A DNA stretch of 60,000 nucleotides from Symsagittifera roscoffensis (taxonomy: Eukaryota > Xenacoelomorpha > Acoela > Convolutidae), in contig NC_087064.1 of the NCBI RefSeq assembly GCF_963678635.1, forward strand, positions 21,998,509 to 22,058,508, written 5' to 3'. Under the pieces are notes generated by a model. It was not told where the DNA came from and did no database searches. It saw only the letters and a program-made list of their open reading frames with translations. Below, in pieces: positions 40,700 through 49,310 of this stretch; position 1 is the stretch's first letter, and every line of letters begins with the position of its first letter. Both the position numbers and the translations under genes were made by a program.

Positions 40700-41398
40700 T
40701 TCAGACAGATGGATCATGCCGAGAATGAGCAGGGCAGGATAGTCAGGAAGAACATGACATCAGCGCAAGAAGATCTCATGGCAATGGCTTTGCGCACAAA
40801 GCCGCACAATAACGTATCGTTGTACTTGTCACCAAGGCTGTGCACCTTGGGTGAGGACGCGTTCGAGCATGCGCCGGCAGTGATAAAAGAGATACACGTG
40901 TATCTGAAAAAATTGTTTGATGCCCGGGAGTTAGCTGGGGGCATGATGTTGAAGCTGATGCAGGACGTAAACACGATGTCACTGGACAAGTTCCAAGCTG
41001 ACGTGCTAGCCACGACGGCACAGTACGAACGATCGGATGCTATCTTGGGTGGACTGGGAGTGGGATGGACGCCATCCTTCCTGTCGACGTGCTATCCTAG
41101 GGCATCCCGGAACTTGATCGCGAGTTTTGTGAGAGACATCAGGAAGTTATCGATTGGCCTGGTGTTAGCCTTATACGTGACATTTGGTCACGAAAATTTC
41201 GTGAAGGGGCCGGCGAATCTCTTCACCCAAGCGTTGGCAGATTTGAGATTGGATGGACTCCTGACCCTGATTGCCATGACCTACGGTCGACTGGGTGATT
41301 TGCTTGTGCTGTTACGTTACCCTGAACAACTACAGGGACCCAGTCGTGAGTTCAATGCACAGTTGGAAACCGCCTCGCTCAAGAAGATGAAAGACTGA
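40700..41398 (+). CDS. Second-block segment 3, unrecognised helical protein
   Basis: Same frame; ATG 40709 lies 9 bases after the TGA. It is helical and rich in Leu (NMTSAQEDLMAMALRTKP, VIKEIHVYLKKLFDARELAG, SIGLVLALYVTFGHENFVKG, RLDGLLTLIAMTYGRLGDLL). It ends at TGA 41396-41398. There is no transmembrane segment of clear length. It could be structural; the family is unknown. Confidence 0.6.
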   Translation, partial: FRQMDHAENEQGRIVRKNMTSAQEDLMAMALRTKPHNNVSLYLSPRLCTLGEDAFEHAPAVIKEIHVYLKKLFDARELAGGMMLKLMQDVNTMSLDKFQADVLATTAQYERSDAILGGLGVGWTPSFLSTCYPRASRNLIASFVRDIRKLSIGLVLALYVTFGHENFVKGPANLFTQALADLRLDGLLTLIAMTYGRLGDLLVLLRYPEQLQGPSREFNAQLETASLKKMKD

Positions 41399-41884
41399 AG
41401 GACTCTCCTGCTCCAATATCTCTTACAGCAGAACAGAAGCGTCACGGGAGAAGATAAGGTGGCGACGGATGCGAGTGAGTGCAAGCAATATTGTGGCATG
41501 CCCTTGCTGACAGATTTGGCAGTCATGATGCGGATCGATCCGTTGGCTCTGATTCACGGACTGCGGGAATTCGTCACGGTGGTGTATGGACCGGTGATGT
41601 CTTTCGTGTTCCCGGACGTGCAAGTCAAGGCATACAGGAATTCGGTGTTGTATGTCAACCTGGTCTCAGTCGTGGATTGTTCCGTGCTGAACTGGGTAGA
41701 GCAGAGGGAGTTGAGAGGGCTGGCCAGTGACGATAGACTGTTCGGAAGAATAGCGGAGCCAGGTTGGGTGTTGATGGATTTCAACAACCACTTCAAGTGC
41801 CGAATGGGCCGTGAGGAACTTTCTCACATCCAGTTTAACCCGAAGCTTTGGAACTTAAGACTAGTAGTGAAGGATACAAGATAG
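41399..41884 (+). CDS. Second-block segment 4, unrecognised
   Basis: It is the same frame from TGA 41396-41398 to TAG 41882-41884, with no ATG near its beginning. Motifs: SECKQYCGMPLLTDLAVMMR, FVFPDVQVKAYRNSVLYVNL, EPGWVLMDFNNHFKCRMGRE. It is strand-rich with several aromatic residues. Continuity with segments 3 and 5 suggests one polyprotein. Confidence 0.55.
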   Translation, partial: RTLLLQYLLQQNRSVTGEDKVATDASECKQYCGMPLLTDLAVMMRIDPLALIHGLREFVTVVYGPVMSFVFPDVQVKAYRNSVLYVNLVSVVDCSVLNWVEQRELRGLASDDRLFGRIAEPGWVLMDFNNHFKCRMGREELSHIQFNPKLWNLRLVVKDTR

Positions 41885-42868
41885 GCTATGGGAGTGCCAC
41901 TCTTACCAGAGGCCTATGCACACGCTAAAGAGAACCAGCAAGCGTGGCTTTCCGGGTCCAGGCCGCTGCCGGACCAATGCCCTCGATATCCACCGATAAG
42001 GAGGATGTTGTTGGGAGTCACATCTCCCATCATTGCCCCTCGCATCGGAGCAGCTCGTGACGCAGAGAAGAGAATGTTGAAGTGGAGTGAAGGGATGGAG
42101 CCGCGCTTCATCGGCTGGAATGTTGCAGCAGCGCACACGTTTGACTTCTCATTTCCTGATGCTTGGAGCAGGAAAAAGATCAAGGCACTACCTTCCAGGA
42201 TACCAGAGGTCTCGGCCGAAATGTGGAACGAAGTGTATTCTCCCACAGATGACTTATCAAGACTGAAGTGGTCAGGAGAAGTGAAAGTAGTGATGATGGA
42301 AGTGGCAAAGGAGAGCAGAGGAGGCTCATATATAACAATAGAGGACCTGGCACCACATGGCGAGGAGTCTGTAGAATTCCTGCTGAATGATGAGTTGTTT
42401 TATCATGCAGGAGACATGACCGTACCGGCTCGGCCGGACTCGGGCATAGACTCACGACAAGGACCTTCAGGACCCAGGCCGAAACCTGATGCAGGTGATG
42501 ATGAATTGATGGATCAGGACGATGACGACGACGACATCGAGGGAAAGGCGGGAAAACCGGGTGAGACGGATCTGGGAGCGTTAGAGAGAGACTTGCTAGA
42601 ATACCGGTTTAGTGAAGACGACGATGGGGAAGTCGATGGGAGTCTATTGCTAATGACGCCATCGTCTTTCATGTCCCCTACAAAGGAGGCGTCGGCCGAC
42701 TTATCCCCGATAGACCCAATAAGCCAGGCGAGAGAATGCCGAAGCAGGGATCCGCAGAAATTGCTCCATGAGTCACCAAGGAGGAGAAAAATCGAAGAAT
42801 CAATGAGGGTATCCTTCCTGAGCACGCTGCCGGAAAAGGAATGGGAGAGATATCAAAGGGAGAGTTAG
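41885..42868 (+). CDS. Second-block segment 5, unrecognised with acidic tail
   Basis: Same frame; ATG 41888 directly follows the TAG. The folded part (MGVPLLPEAYAHAKENQQAW, WNVAAAHTFDFSFPDAWSRK, GEVKVVMMEVAKESRGGSYI) is followed by an Asp-rich run (DDELMDQDDDDDDIEGKAGK) and a charged end at TAG 42866-42868. The acidic run resembles those of nucleic-acid mimic or chaperone regions. The function is unknown. Confidence 0.6.
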   Translation, partial: AMGVPLLPEAYAHAKENQQAWLSGSRPLPDQCPRYPPIRRMLLGVTSPIIAPRIGAARDAEKRMLKWSEGMEPRFIGWNVAAAHTFDFSFPDAWSRKKIKALPSRIPEVSAEMWNEVYSPTDDLSRLKWSGEVKVVMMEVAKESRGGSYITIEDLAPHGEESVEFLLNDELFYHAGDMTVPARPDSGIDSRQGPSGPRPKPDAGDDELMDQDDDDDDIEGKAGKPGETDLGALERDLLEYRFSEDDDGEVDGSLLLMTPSSFMSPTKEASADLSPIDPISQARECRSRDPQKLLHESPRRRKIEESMRVSFLSTLPEKEWERYQRES

Positions 42869-43503
42869 AAGGCAAGACAGGGGCAACCTGGAGCCGAGTG
42901 AATTTCATGGAAAGATCATGGGACGTGATAAGGCGATATGGGACGCAGTCCATAATGAAGGTGGGATTGAACCAACCCATCATGCGTGAGGTCTTGGAGA
43001 AAATAGTGAACTCCATGGAGTCGGATGTTCTGACCGAGTCAGTAACAGAAAACAGTGCCGATGATCAGCAGGTTGCAAAGAAATTACCTGTCAGACGAGC
43101 CAGGAAGGGGCTGAAGCGACTAAAAGGGAAAACAGGAAGTCGAGCCATGAACCCGAGAGTGGTGAAGTCGAGAGCCAGCGCAGTGGTGACCTCTCTAACG
43201 AGCGCAGGTCTTTCAGGCGGGAGCGGGCAAGGAGATAGTGCAAAGTTGACAGGGGGAGAAAAAGAGAATCTGATACCCCCTATGCTCTTGGCAGGTCTGA
43301 CCACGACTGCCGTAAGATCAAAGAAAACAGCACGAACCCTGGCAGACACTAAATTAGAGATGGAGATCATCAGTCAATGTGGATCTGGAGGACTTGAAGG
43401 TTACAGGCCCTCGCGGACCAACATAGCCAAGCTGAAGCTGGAAGGACAACTCGACGTGGTCGAGTACAGTCGAGTCACTGTGCCGGAATCAGTCCACATG
43501 TGA
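42841..43503 (+). CDS. Second-block segment 6, basic, in the -1 frame
   Basis: ATG 42841 overlaps the previous frame by 28 bases. It is 220 codons with a strongly basic middle (KKLPVRRARKGLKRLKGKTG) after a helical start (FMERSWDVIRRYGTQSIMKV). It ends at TGA 43501-43503, after which the frame continues. The basic region suggests nucleic-acid binding, and the overlap mirrors the -1 shifts between the gag frames. Confidence 0.6.
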   Translation: MGEISKGELEGKTGATWSRVNFMERSWDVIRRYGTQSIMKVGLNQPIMREVLEKIVNSMESDVLTESVTENSADDQQVAKKLPVRRARKGLKRLKGKTGSRAMNPRVVKSRASAVVTSLTSAGLSGGSGQGDSAKLTGGEKENLIPPMLLAGLTTTAVRSKKTARTLADTKLEMEIISQCGSGGLEGYRPSRTNIAKLKLEGQLDVVEYSRVTVPESVHM

Positions 43504-45612
43504 GATCCAGCAGGAGGTTATGTGGAGATGTTGAAAGCGAGAAACTCAGCGAGAGGGCACCTGATGGCTTGGAGCGAGAAGCGAGCCATACAGGAATATC
43601 TGAAAGAGCTCACGGAGAATTCAAACTTAAATCGACAAGAATACGGCACGGTAATGTCCTCTGAAGCGAACGAAATTGGATTGGAAAGGCTACTAGAAAT
43701 CTCCTGGAGGGCGGCCCTCCAGAGATACTTCGACGAATCGATGCATGCACCTGCTACGGTGGCAGCATACCTGGCTCATCCTTGCATGAGAACTGATCTG
43801 CAAGTACGGTTGGCTTGGTGCCTGATGGGCATCAAGAAGGCGGAGTATGAAGCCAGTAATGATTCGAAATCACGGGAACAGGAGCTGGAGTTGATGGAAG
43901 CTCTGCGAGCGTTGATTTCAAAAGACGATTCTGTGATAGCATGGGCTAAGCGTAAGGATGCCCTTTGCTTTGTCAGGTTCGTGGTGGATCGTATCCCCAC
44001 TCCGGTTTTGGGAGAATGTATAAAGATCATTCGGCAAAAGGGAGTTGATTGCGAAAGGAACTTCCTTAGGGCACTCCTGGAACTATATCAGGACATGCCG
44101 TTGGCTGTATCAAATAAGGAGTCGAATGACATGGAGAGCTATCGCAAGTTGGAAGAAGTGAGAAGATGTTCCAACAAAGAATTGAAAGTGAGCCGGGAGT
44201 TGATTGAAGCAGTCAAAGGACAAAAAGAGTTTGCAACACTAGGGAAACTGAAGTCGTTCCAATATGTGTCTGGCATACCGGGGATGGCGTATAATCCCTT
44301 CGTGAATGAAGAAGCCAGGGAAGCGTACTTCGACTATGAGCAAGTCATAGTACTCAATTTCTGGGTTGAACGTATTAAAGAAACTGGGATGCTGATGGTG
44401 GAACAACCCAAGCTGGGAATTATTTTGGAAGAACGAGTGGTCGAACCCTCGGTTCCCGAGCTAAAGGGGCAAGTGAGTTTTGATTGTGGTTCTTGGGACG
44501 GTCCCTTGAAAACCAGTCTAGTGACGATGTGGGAACTCATGAAGCCTTCTTGGTGTCCTCATCCTAACGCCGGTTTAATCTGGGACATGACGGCGGATAT
44601 CACGTTAGACCTAGATGATGACGCGAGTTTGCATGATCTGGCCATGATACATCATCTGCTGGCCATGAGGTTGACGAAGCGGAAGAGCAACCCATCCACG
44701 GAGCTGTCCGAGGAAGGTCCATCGAGCAATTGGTTGAAGCAAGGCACATGCTTGGCTCAATATAGTGGGATGGAAGGACATGTTTGTAACCTGGGACACT
44801 GCCTGGTTACGCTGAGCGAGCAGCATCGGCAACTGGCACGATTGTACGGAAGATTGAGCATGTCGGATAAGAGTGGCATGGAGTTGGTCGCGGACTGTCA
44901 TGGGGTGACGGATGTAAACTTGATCACAGCCTTGGGATTTTGTAGCATGACGAGTTCGTTTGAATCGCTTGAGCGCCTGCAGCGTGCCCATGAGCTAGTG
45001 ACGTCCCTCAGTGTGGAAGTATTCCCTGGAGCATTGCAAACGGAGCAGAAGATCGGAGGCTGGAGAGAAGCTCTGGAGAACGAGATGAATCTGAAAGATA
45101 GTGAGGCCTATCATAAACCGACTGGTTCAAAATATCTGGTGGGTTCAAGCTCCGCACCATATTGCAGTAGTAGATATCCTACACACATGGTGGTGATGGA
45201 TGCAAGGACACAGCAGCTGTTGATTGACCAACTTTTCTCTGTGCCAAAGTGCGTAAGGTTGGCCAGAATGTCGGAGAGGTCACATGATTTATTGGCGAAG
45301 ATCTTTCGGGCAGTCCCGAAGAGATCTGAAGGCGAGTTGCAAGACGCAGTGGTTGAAGAGTTTCTGAGATTAAACGAAGGCAATGTGAGTGAGTTTCAGA
45401 AGCAGAAAGCGAGTGGAGCGTTACCCACTGAATTCCCCACCATAGAAGAGAAAGACGACTTACACAGAATTCTGATGGAGGTGGAACCGTTGCTGGGAGC
45501 CTCAGGGTATCGGACCCGAAGGAACATAGTGAGAACCCATGGGGAGTATCCTTGCCACTGCTTGGCGCAGAAGTTGTGGTACCTCAAACGCGGGAATCTG
45601 ATGCTAGTATGA
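43504..45612 (+). CDS. Second-block segment 7, large unrecognised protein
   Basis: It follows TGA 43501-43503 in frame; the first ATG is 43528. About 695 codons, uninterrupted, are mainly helical with scattered Cys/His (YLAHPCMRTDLQVRLAWCLM, RKDALCFVRFVVDRIPTPVL, VSFDCGSWDGPLKTSL, EYPCHCLAQKLWYLKRGN). No signal peptide or transmembrane helix is obvious, so it does not look like an envelope protein. The length and lack of stops show it has been under selection recently. It ends at TGA 45610-45612. Confidence 0.65.
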   Translation, partial: DPAGGYVEMLKARNSARGHLMAWSEKRAIQEYLKELTENSNLNRQEYGTVMSSEANEIGLERLLEISWRAALQRYFDESMHAPATVAAYLAHPCMRTDLQVRLAWCLMGIKKAEYEASNDSKSREQELELMEALRALISKDDSVIAWAKRKDALCFVRFVVDRIPTPVLGECIKIIRQKGVDCERNFLRALLELYQDMPLAVSNKESNDMESYRKLEEVRRCSNKELKVSRELIEAVKGQKEFATLGKLKSFQYVSGIPGMAYNPFVNEEAREAYFDYEQVIVLNFWVERIKETGMLMVEQPKLGIILEERVVEPSVPELKGQVSFDCGSWDGPLKTSLVTMWELMKPSWCPHPNAGLIWDMTADITLDLDDDASLHDLAMIHHLLAMRLTKRKSNPSTELSEEGPSSNWLKQGTCLAQYSGMEGHVCNLGHCLVTLSEQHRQLARLYGRLSMSDKSGMELVADCHGVTDVNLITALGFCSMTSSFESLERLQRAHELVTSLSVEVFPGALQTEQKIGGWREALENEMNLKDSEAYHKPTGSKYLVGSSSAPYCSSRYPTHMVVMDARTQQLLIDQLFSVPKCVRLARMSERSHDLLAKIFRAVPKRSEGELQDAVVEEFLRLNEGNVSEFQKQKASGALPTEFPTIEEKDDLHRILMEVEPLLGASGYRTRRNIVRTHGEYPCHCLAQKLWYLKRGNLMLV

Positions 45613-46293
45613 GACGTGGAGGAGTTATACTCTACGGGGTTGCCCGATCAGAATCAACAGGTGTCAATCGTGGTGGTTAGTGCCATGCTGGCGGTGAGAT
45701 GGCTGGAGGCTAACGCGGACACAAGTGAACAGGAGACGGCCGTGCCGACTCCTGAGCAGCTAAGCAACGTGAAGATGAGTCGTGAATTGGATCTTTTCAG
45801 AACCACCTGCAAGGTTCTGAGAATACCTAAAGCCATTGAAAGAATATGGTCAAGGCAAAGATTGATGCCTTGGTTCCGTGCAGTGATGACATCATGGACG
45901 TATGAACGCGCGAAGCGTCACATGTCGAGGAACACGGAAGCCTATCAATCTTTCCAGCTAGATATAGGACCAGGAGCCTATAAGAGAGCATTCCTGACGC
46001 ACAGAAACGCGGTCACCACGGCGGTGAAGCGGGTAGCTGGAGCGCCTTGTGTAACTGAAGATGAGAAGAAAGAGGTCTTAAGAGCTGACCTAGAACGAAA
46101 CGTGAGCCTATGTCTTCACAACAGCTTTTGCAGGAACCGGGAGCAAAAGGTTAATGTTGACTTGCTACCTTGTTGCAAACCGAGGCTGTTGGAACAGGAG
46201 AGTTGGGGCACGGCCCGCAACTCCATGGACATGCTGGAGAAAGTATTGGAGGACAGCGAAGCTGAAGATCAAGATGGAGAAGTGATGGAATGA
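45613..46293 (+). CDS. Second-block segment 8, C-terminal, unrecognised
   Basis: It continues in frame after GTA TGA GAC and ends at TGA 46291-46293. It is about 226 codons and helical (IVVVSAMLAVRWLEANADTS, ELDLFRTTCKVLRIPKAIER, MPWFRAVMTSWTYERAKRHM) with several Cys and an acidic end (LEDSEAEDQDGEVME). No start codon lies at its beginning, so it is best read as the tail of segment 7. Confidence 0.55.
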   Translation, partial: DVEELYSTGLPDQNQQVSIVVVSAMLAVRWLEANADTSEQETAVPTPEQLSNVKMSRELDLFRTTCKVLRIPKAIERIWSRQRLMPWFRAVMTSWTYERAKRHMSRNTEAYQSFQLDIGPGAYKRAFLTHRNAVTTAVKRVAGAPCVTEDEKKEVLRADLERNVSLCLHNSFCRNREQKVNVDLLPCCKPRLLEQESWGTARNSMDMLEKVLEDSEAEDQDGEVME

Positions 46294-47040
46294 AGATGAA
46301 CAAAGAAGAGAAGAGAAGGAGAGAAAACTTGATTGTCTTAGTGTGCTAAAACTTGAACCAATCAACCAAGTTTTGATTATTGAACTTGTTAAACTTTTTG
46401 TTTTGATTTAGTTTGGTCAAACCAAACTTTGAAAATTGTTACAATTGTTAAATTGTTGAAAAAGAAATTTTAGTTATGACTATTTATGTATGTATATATA
46501 GAACATAGGTGAGTATATTTACCTATTTAAACACGATTGAAGTTTTTAACCTGTGTAAGACACAATTTCACTGTGTGGCGACATGGTAAGTTTGAGTAAA
46601 CTCGCTCGAGAAGGGTGGGTAACTCAATAACTTTCCTAGCCACAGAGTTTCTTAGTTTTAATATTGAAAGGACCGCATAAATAACTGATTATACTTGGTG
46701 AGTGACGATTAAGTTAATTTTAACGGGTGCGTCGCCGTGCCACGTTCCACTTTTTAATCACAAAGAGCGAAAAGAAATTTTATGGCAAGACGACGTAAGT
46801 AGTCAGAAAAGAAATTTTATCTAGGACACTCCTCATGGTGCAAATTTTGTGAAAATGTTGAAAGGCAATGAGATGTAGTACGATGCCATTTGTGAACACG
46901 TAGTGAGTTGAAGTGGGGTAGATAAATTTCATTTTCTTATGCGATTTGTAAGATTGATTACAGAAAACTGGATAACTACTTGACGATAACCCGGTGTTAT
47001 GCGATCAATAGGGACATTGATGGGGACTGTCCGGGGAGTT
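46294..47040 (+). other. 3' untranslated region of the giant retrotransposon
   Basis: AT-rich, no coding sequence. A G-rich tract (GATGGGGACTGTCCGGGGAG) lies directly before the 3' LTR start and is the only candidate polypurine tract, although it is interrupted by pyrimidines. Confidence 0.5.
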
Positions 47041-47916
47041 TGTGCCATTCTGCCAGATGGCACAGCGCAACCTTCCGACGAAGCACGAATCAGAGGGAAA
47101 AGGCCTTAACAGCAAAAAAGTGCTTGAAAGGAGGGTCGAAGTATTCTGAAATTTTCTATTTTTAAAATTTCCAAGTTGATATTTCTCAGAAATACGAAAA
47201 ACGGCCATTTTGACCAAAAAAGCTGAGAAAATCAGAACAACGACAAATATTGTGAAAAACAGTCGTGCAAGAGACGGAGAATACGAAGCCTCTTATCGTG
47301 GCAGCAACGCACGATAAGACCCTTATCAGCGGATATTAGTGGAGAAGGAAGCTTCGGTGGGGAAGGAATATTCCACGGAACCCTCCCGGGACGCAAATTA
47401 GAAGAGATAAGAGCGTTATCGCAGGAATATTACGGGAGCGGAGTCTTGGTCCCCCAGAGACTGTTTTATGTGAAGGGACTGTATGAAACTGACTATATAG
47501 CTACTTGGAAGTCGTCAAACTTTAAATTAACACCGGTGTAACTTGATATTTTAGAATATGAGTAGCTAGAAAGAGGAAAGGGTCAATCCATCTCCAATGG
47601 ATTTAATATAGAACTGTCACACAAAAACATATTAAGATAGGTTGTTCGAGCCGTGTTTTTAATGACAATCACGTAGTCTGAGGATCCGAGACTCAGCTAT
47701 GTGGTTGTGTTCGCATGTAAACGAAAGCTGATCAAAAGTCGTTTGACTGATGGCCTAAAAATAGTAACTTTTACTTAGCCCTAGACAGACCAGAAAATCA
47801 ACTGGCAAGGTCGAAACGGTGAAAAACGAGTAGAATTAAGGTAACTGACGCCTGTCAGTCGTTAATAGGTACTTTTTCTACGCTCCGTCGCTGTGTAGTA
47901 TTTGGGCGAATGTTAC
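47041..47916 (+). repeat. 3' LTR (complete copy)
   Basis: It is a near-identical copy of 23512-24393, with a 7-bp deletion (after TTTAAAATTTC) and a handful of substitutions. It is not at the element edge: 1 kb of leader and a second R-U5 follow. Confidence 0.88.
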
Positions 47917-48922
47917 ATAGACGTTTTTATGGCGCTCCTGGGTGGGCCTGTTAAAGGCATAAGACCATCATGATCAGCAAGCGTTTCAGCGACGAACCCT
48001 CCGCTCCGGGCGTAAGCCTGAGGTAGAGGCCTTAATGACTGTTATTGTACTGGGGGGAAGGTGCGTACCCTCCGTCCAGTACTATTTAGCTTTTTAACTT
48101 AGTTAACACCGAAAATTCCGGGGCCGGAGGGTTAGGTGGGAAATCTAGAGCCCGCTTGTCCTGAGGTCCCAGGACCAAAAACAATTAAAGAGAAAGCGTA
48201 AAACCAAACAAAAATAGTGTATAACCAAGAAAAAGCCAAAAATAAATTTATTTGAAAACAAAAAAGTACAAAAAACAGTAAAAAATCCAAAAAAGACCAA
48301 AAACAGTAAAAAACATAAAGTGACAGTTTATATGTTATTTCCGGACGAGATGTGATCTGACCTTCCTATTTGTTGTTGTTTCAGATTGATTTATATCGTT
48401 TCTGATAGAAAGATTGTGTGTTTTGGTGAAGGGTTGGATACCCTCCCTCGAGTGTAATTTGAGTGTTTAAGCGCGTTAATGGTGATTTTGCCGGTGACCG
48501 GAGGGTAGAGTGGCAAGCTGATCAACGTGTTCCACACTCAACAGGGACAACATCCGCAACGACTGTTGGGTTTCGTTGAAGCAATTTTAGTATCGTTCGG
48601 GTACTATTTCATTAAAACTTAAGTGGTGGGGGGCACGATTGGCGCGATCCGATTGTACCCTCCATCGATTACAAATTTCCGAGTTAAGGGTCTTAATTCG
48701 GGTATTTTGGTGCAAAGGAGGGTATAGTACTATTCATTAACGACTACTAATAGGTTATTATCCTAATTACATATTACTTATCTCCTCAATTAGACCCAAA
48801 AAACACCCAATTTTGTCGAAAATCATCGATTTTCGATCAAACTGTAGACCCCCAAGTTTTTGGATATCCGAGCTTTTCCGAACAACAAAAAGCTTTTATA
48901 TAGGGAGTAGCTACGTAATTCG
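47917..48922 (+). repeat. Duplicated leader fragment after the 3' LTR
   Basis: It matches 24394-25399, including the primer-site-like TGGCGCTCCTGGG and the ACCCTCCG motifs, and stops at CTACGTAATTCG(A), where the 5' copy continues TCCCCCTGACC. Confidence 0.92.
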
Positions 48923-49310
48923 AACACCGGTGTAACTTGATATTTTAGAATATGAGTAGCTAGAAAGAGGAAAGGGTCAATCCATCTCCAATGGATTTAA
49001 TATAGAACTGTCACACAAAAACATATTAAGATAGGTTGTTCGAGCCGTGTTTTTAATGACAATCACGTAGTCTGAGGATCCGAGACTCAGCTATGTGGTT
49101 GTGTTCGCATGTAAACGAAAGCTGATCAAAAGTCGTTTGACTGATGGCCTAAAAATAGTAACTTTTACTTAGCCCTAGACAGACCAGAAAATCAACTGGC
49201 AAGGTCGAGACGGTGAAAAACGAGTAGAATTAAGGTAACTGACGCCTGCCAGTCGTTAATAGGTACTTTTTCTACGCTCCGTCGCTGTGTAGTATTTGGG
49301 CGAATGTTAC
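48923..49310 (+). repeat. Terminal extra R-U5 copy
   Basis: 388 bp matching 24006-24393 with about two substitutions. It starts at the inferred transcription start and ends at the LTR terminus that was integrated, directly followed by Maverick polymerase sequence (AAATGTTTTTTG). Confidence 0.92.

Larger units (their letters stand above)
23512..49310 (+). mobile_element. Giant Ty3/gypsy-type LTR retrotransposon inserted in the Maverick polymerase gene
   Basis: It is 25.8 kb with direct LTRs, gag with two CCHC knuckles, Asp protease, RT, RNase H and integrase in gypsy order, followed by a macro domain. An 8.9 kb extra coding block comes next. The two LTR copies differ by only about ten substitutions and one 7-bp deletion over 1.88 kb of LTR plus leader, so the insertion is recent compared with the decay of the host Maverick. 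It is clearly GC-richer than the Maverick around it. Ordinary gypsy elements are 5-12 kb; the excess is the 3.2 kb leader, the extra block and the rearranged 3' end. Confidence 0.92.

Noticed and set aside
43504-46293. Possibility that the second block encodes a retroviral envelope
   Set aside because: No signal peptide, transmembrane helix, furin-type site or glycoprotein Cys pattern is visible.
46980-47165. Plus-strand frame entering the 3' LTR
   Set aside because: It crosses the 3' UTR/LTR border and recurs only because the LTR is duplicated.
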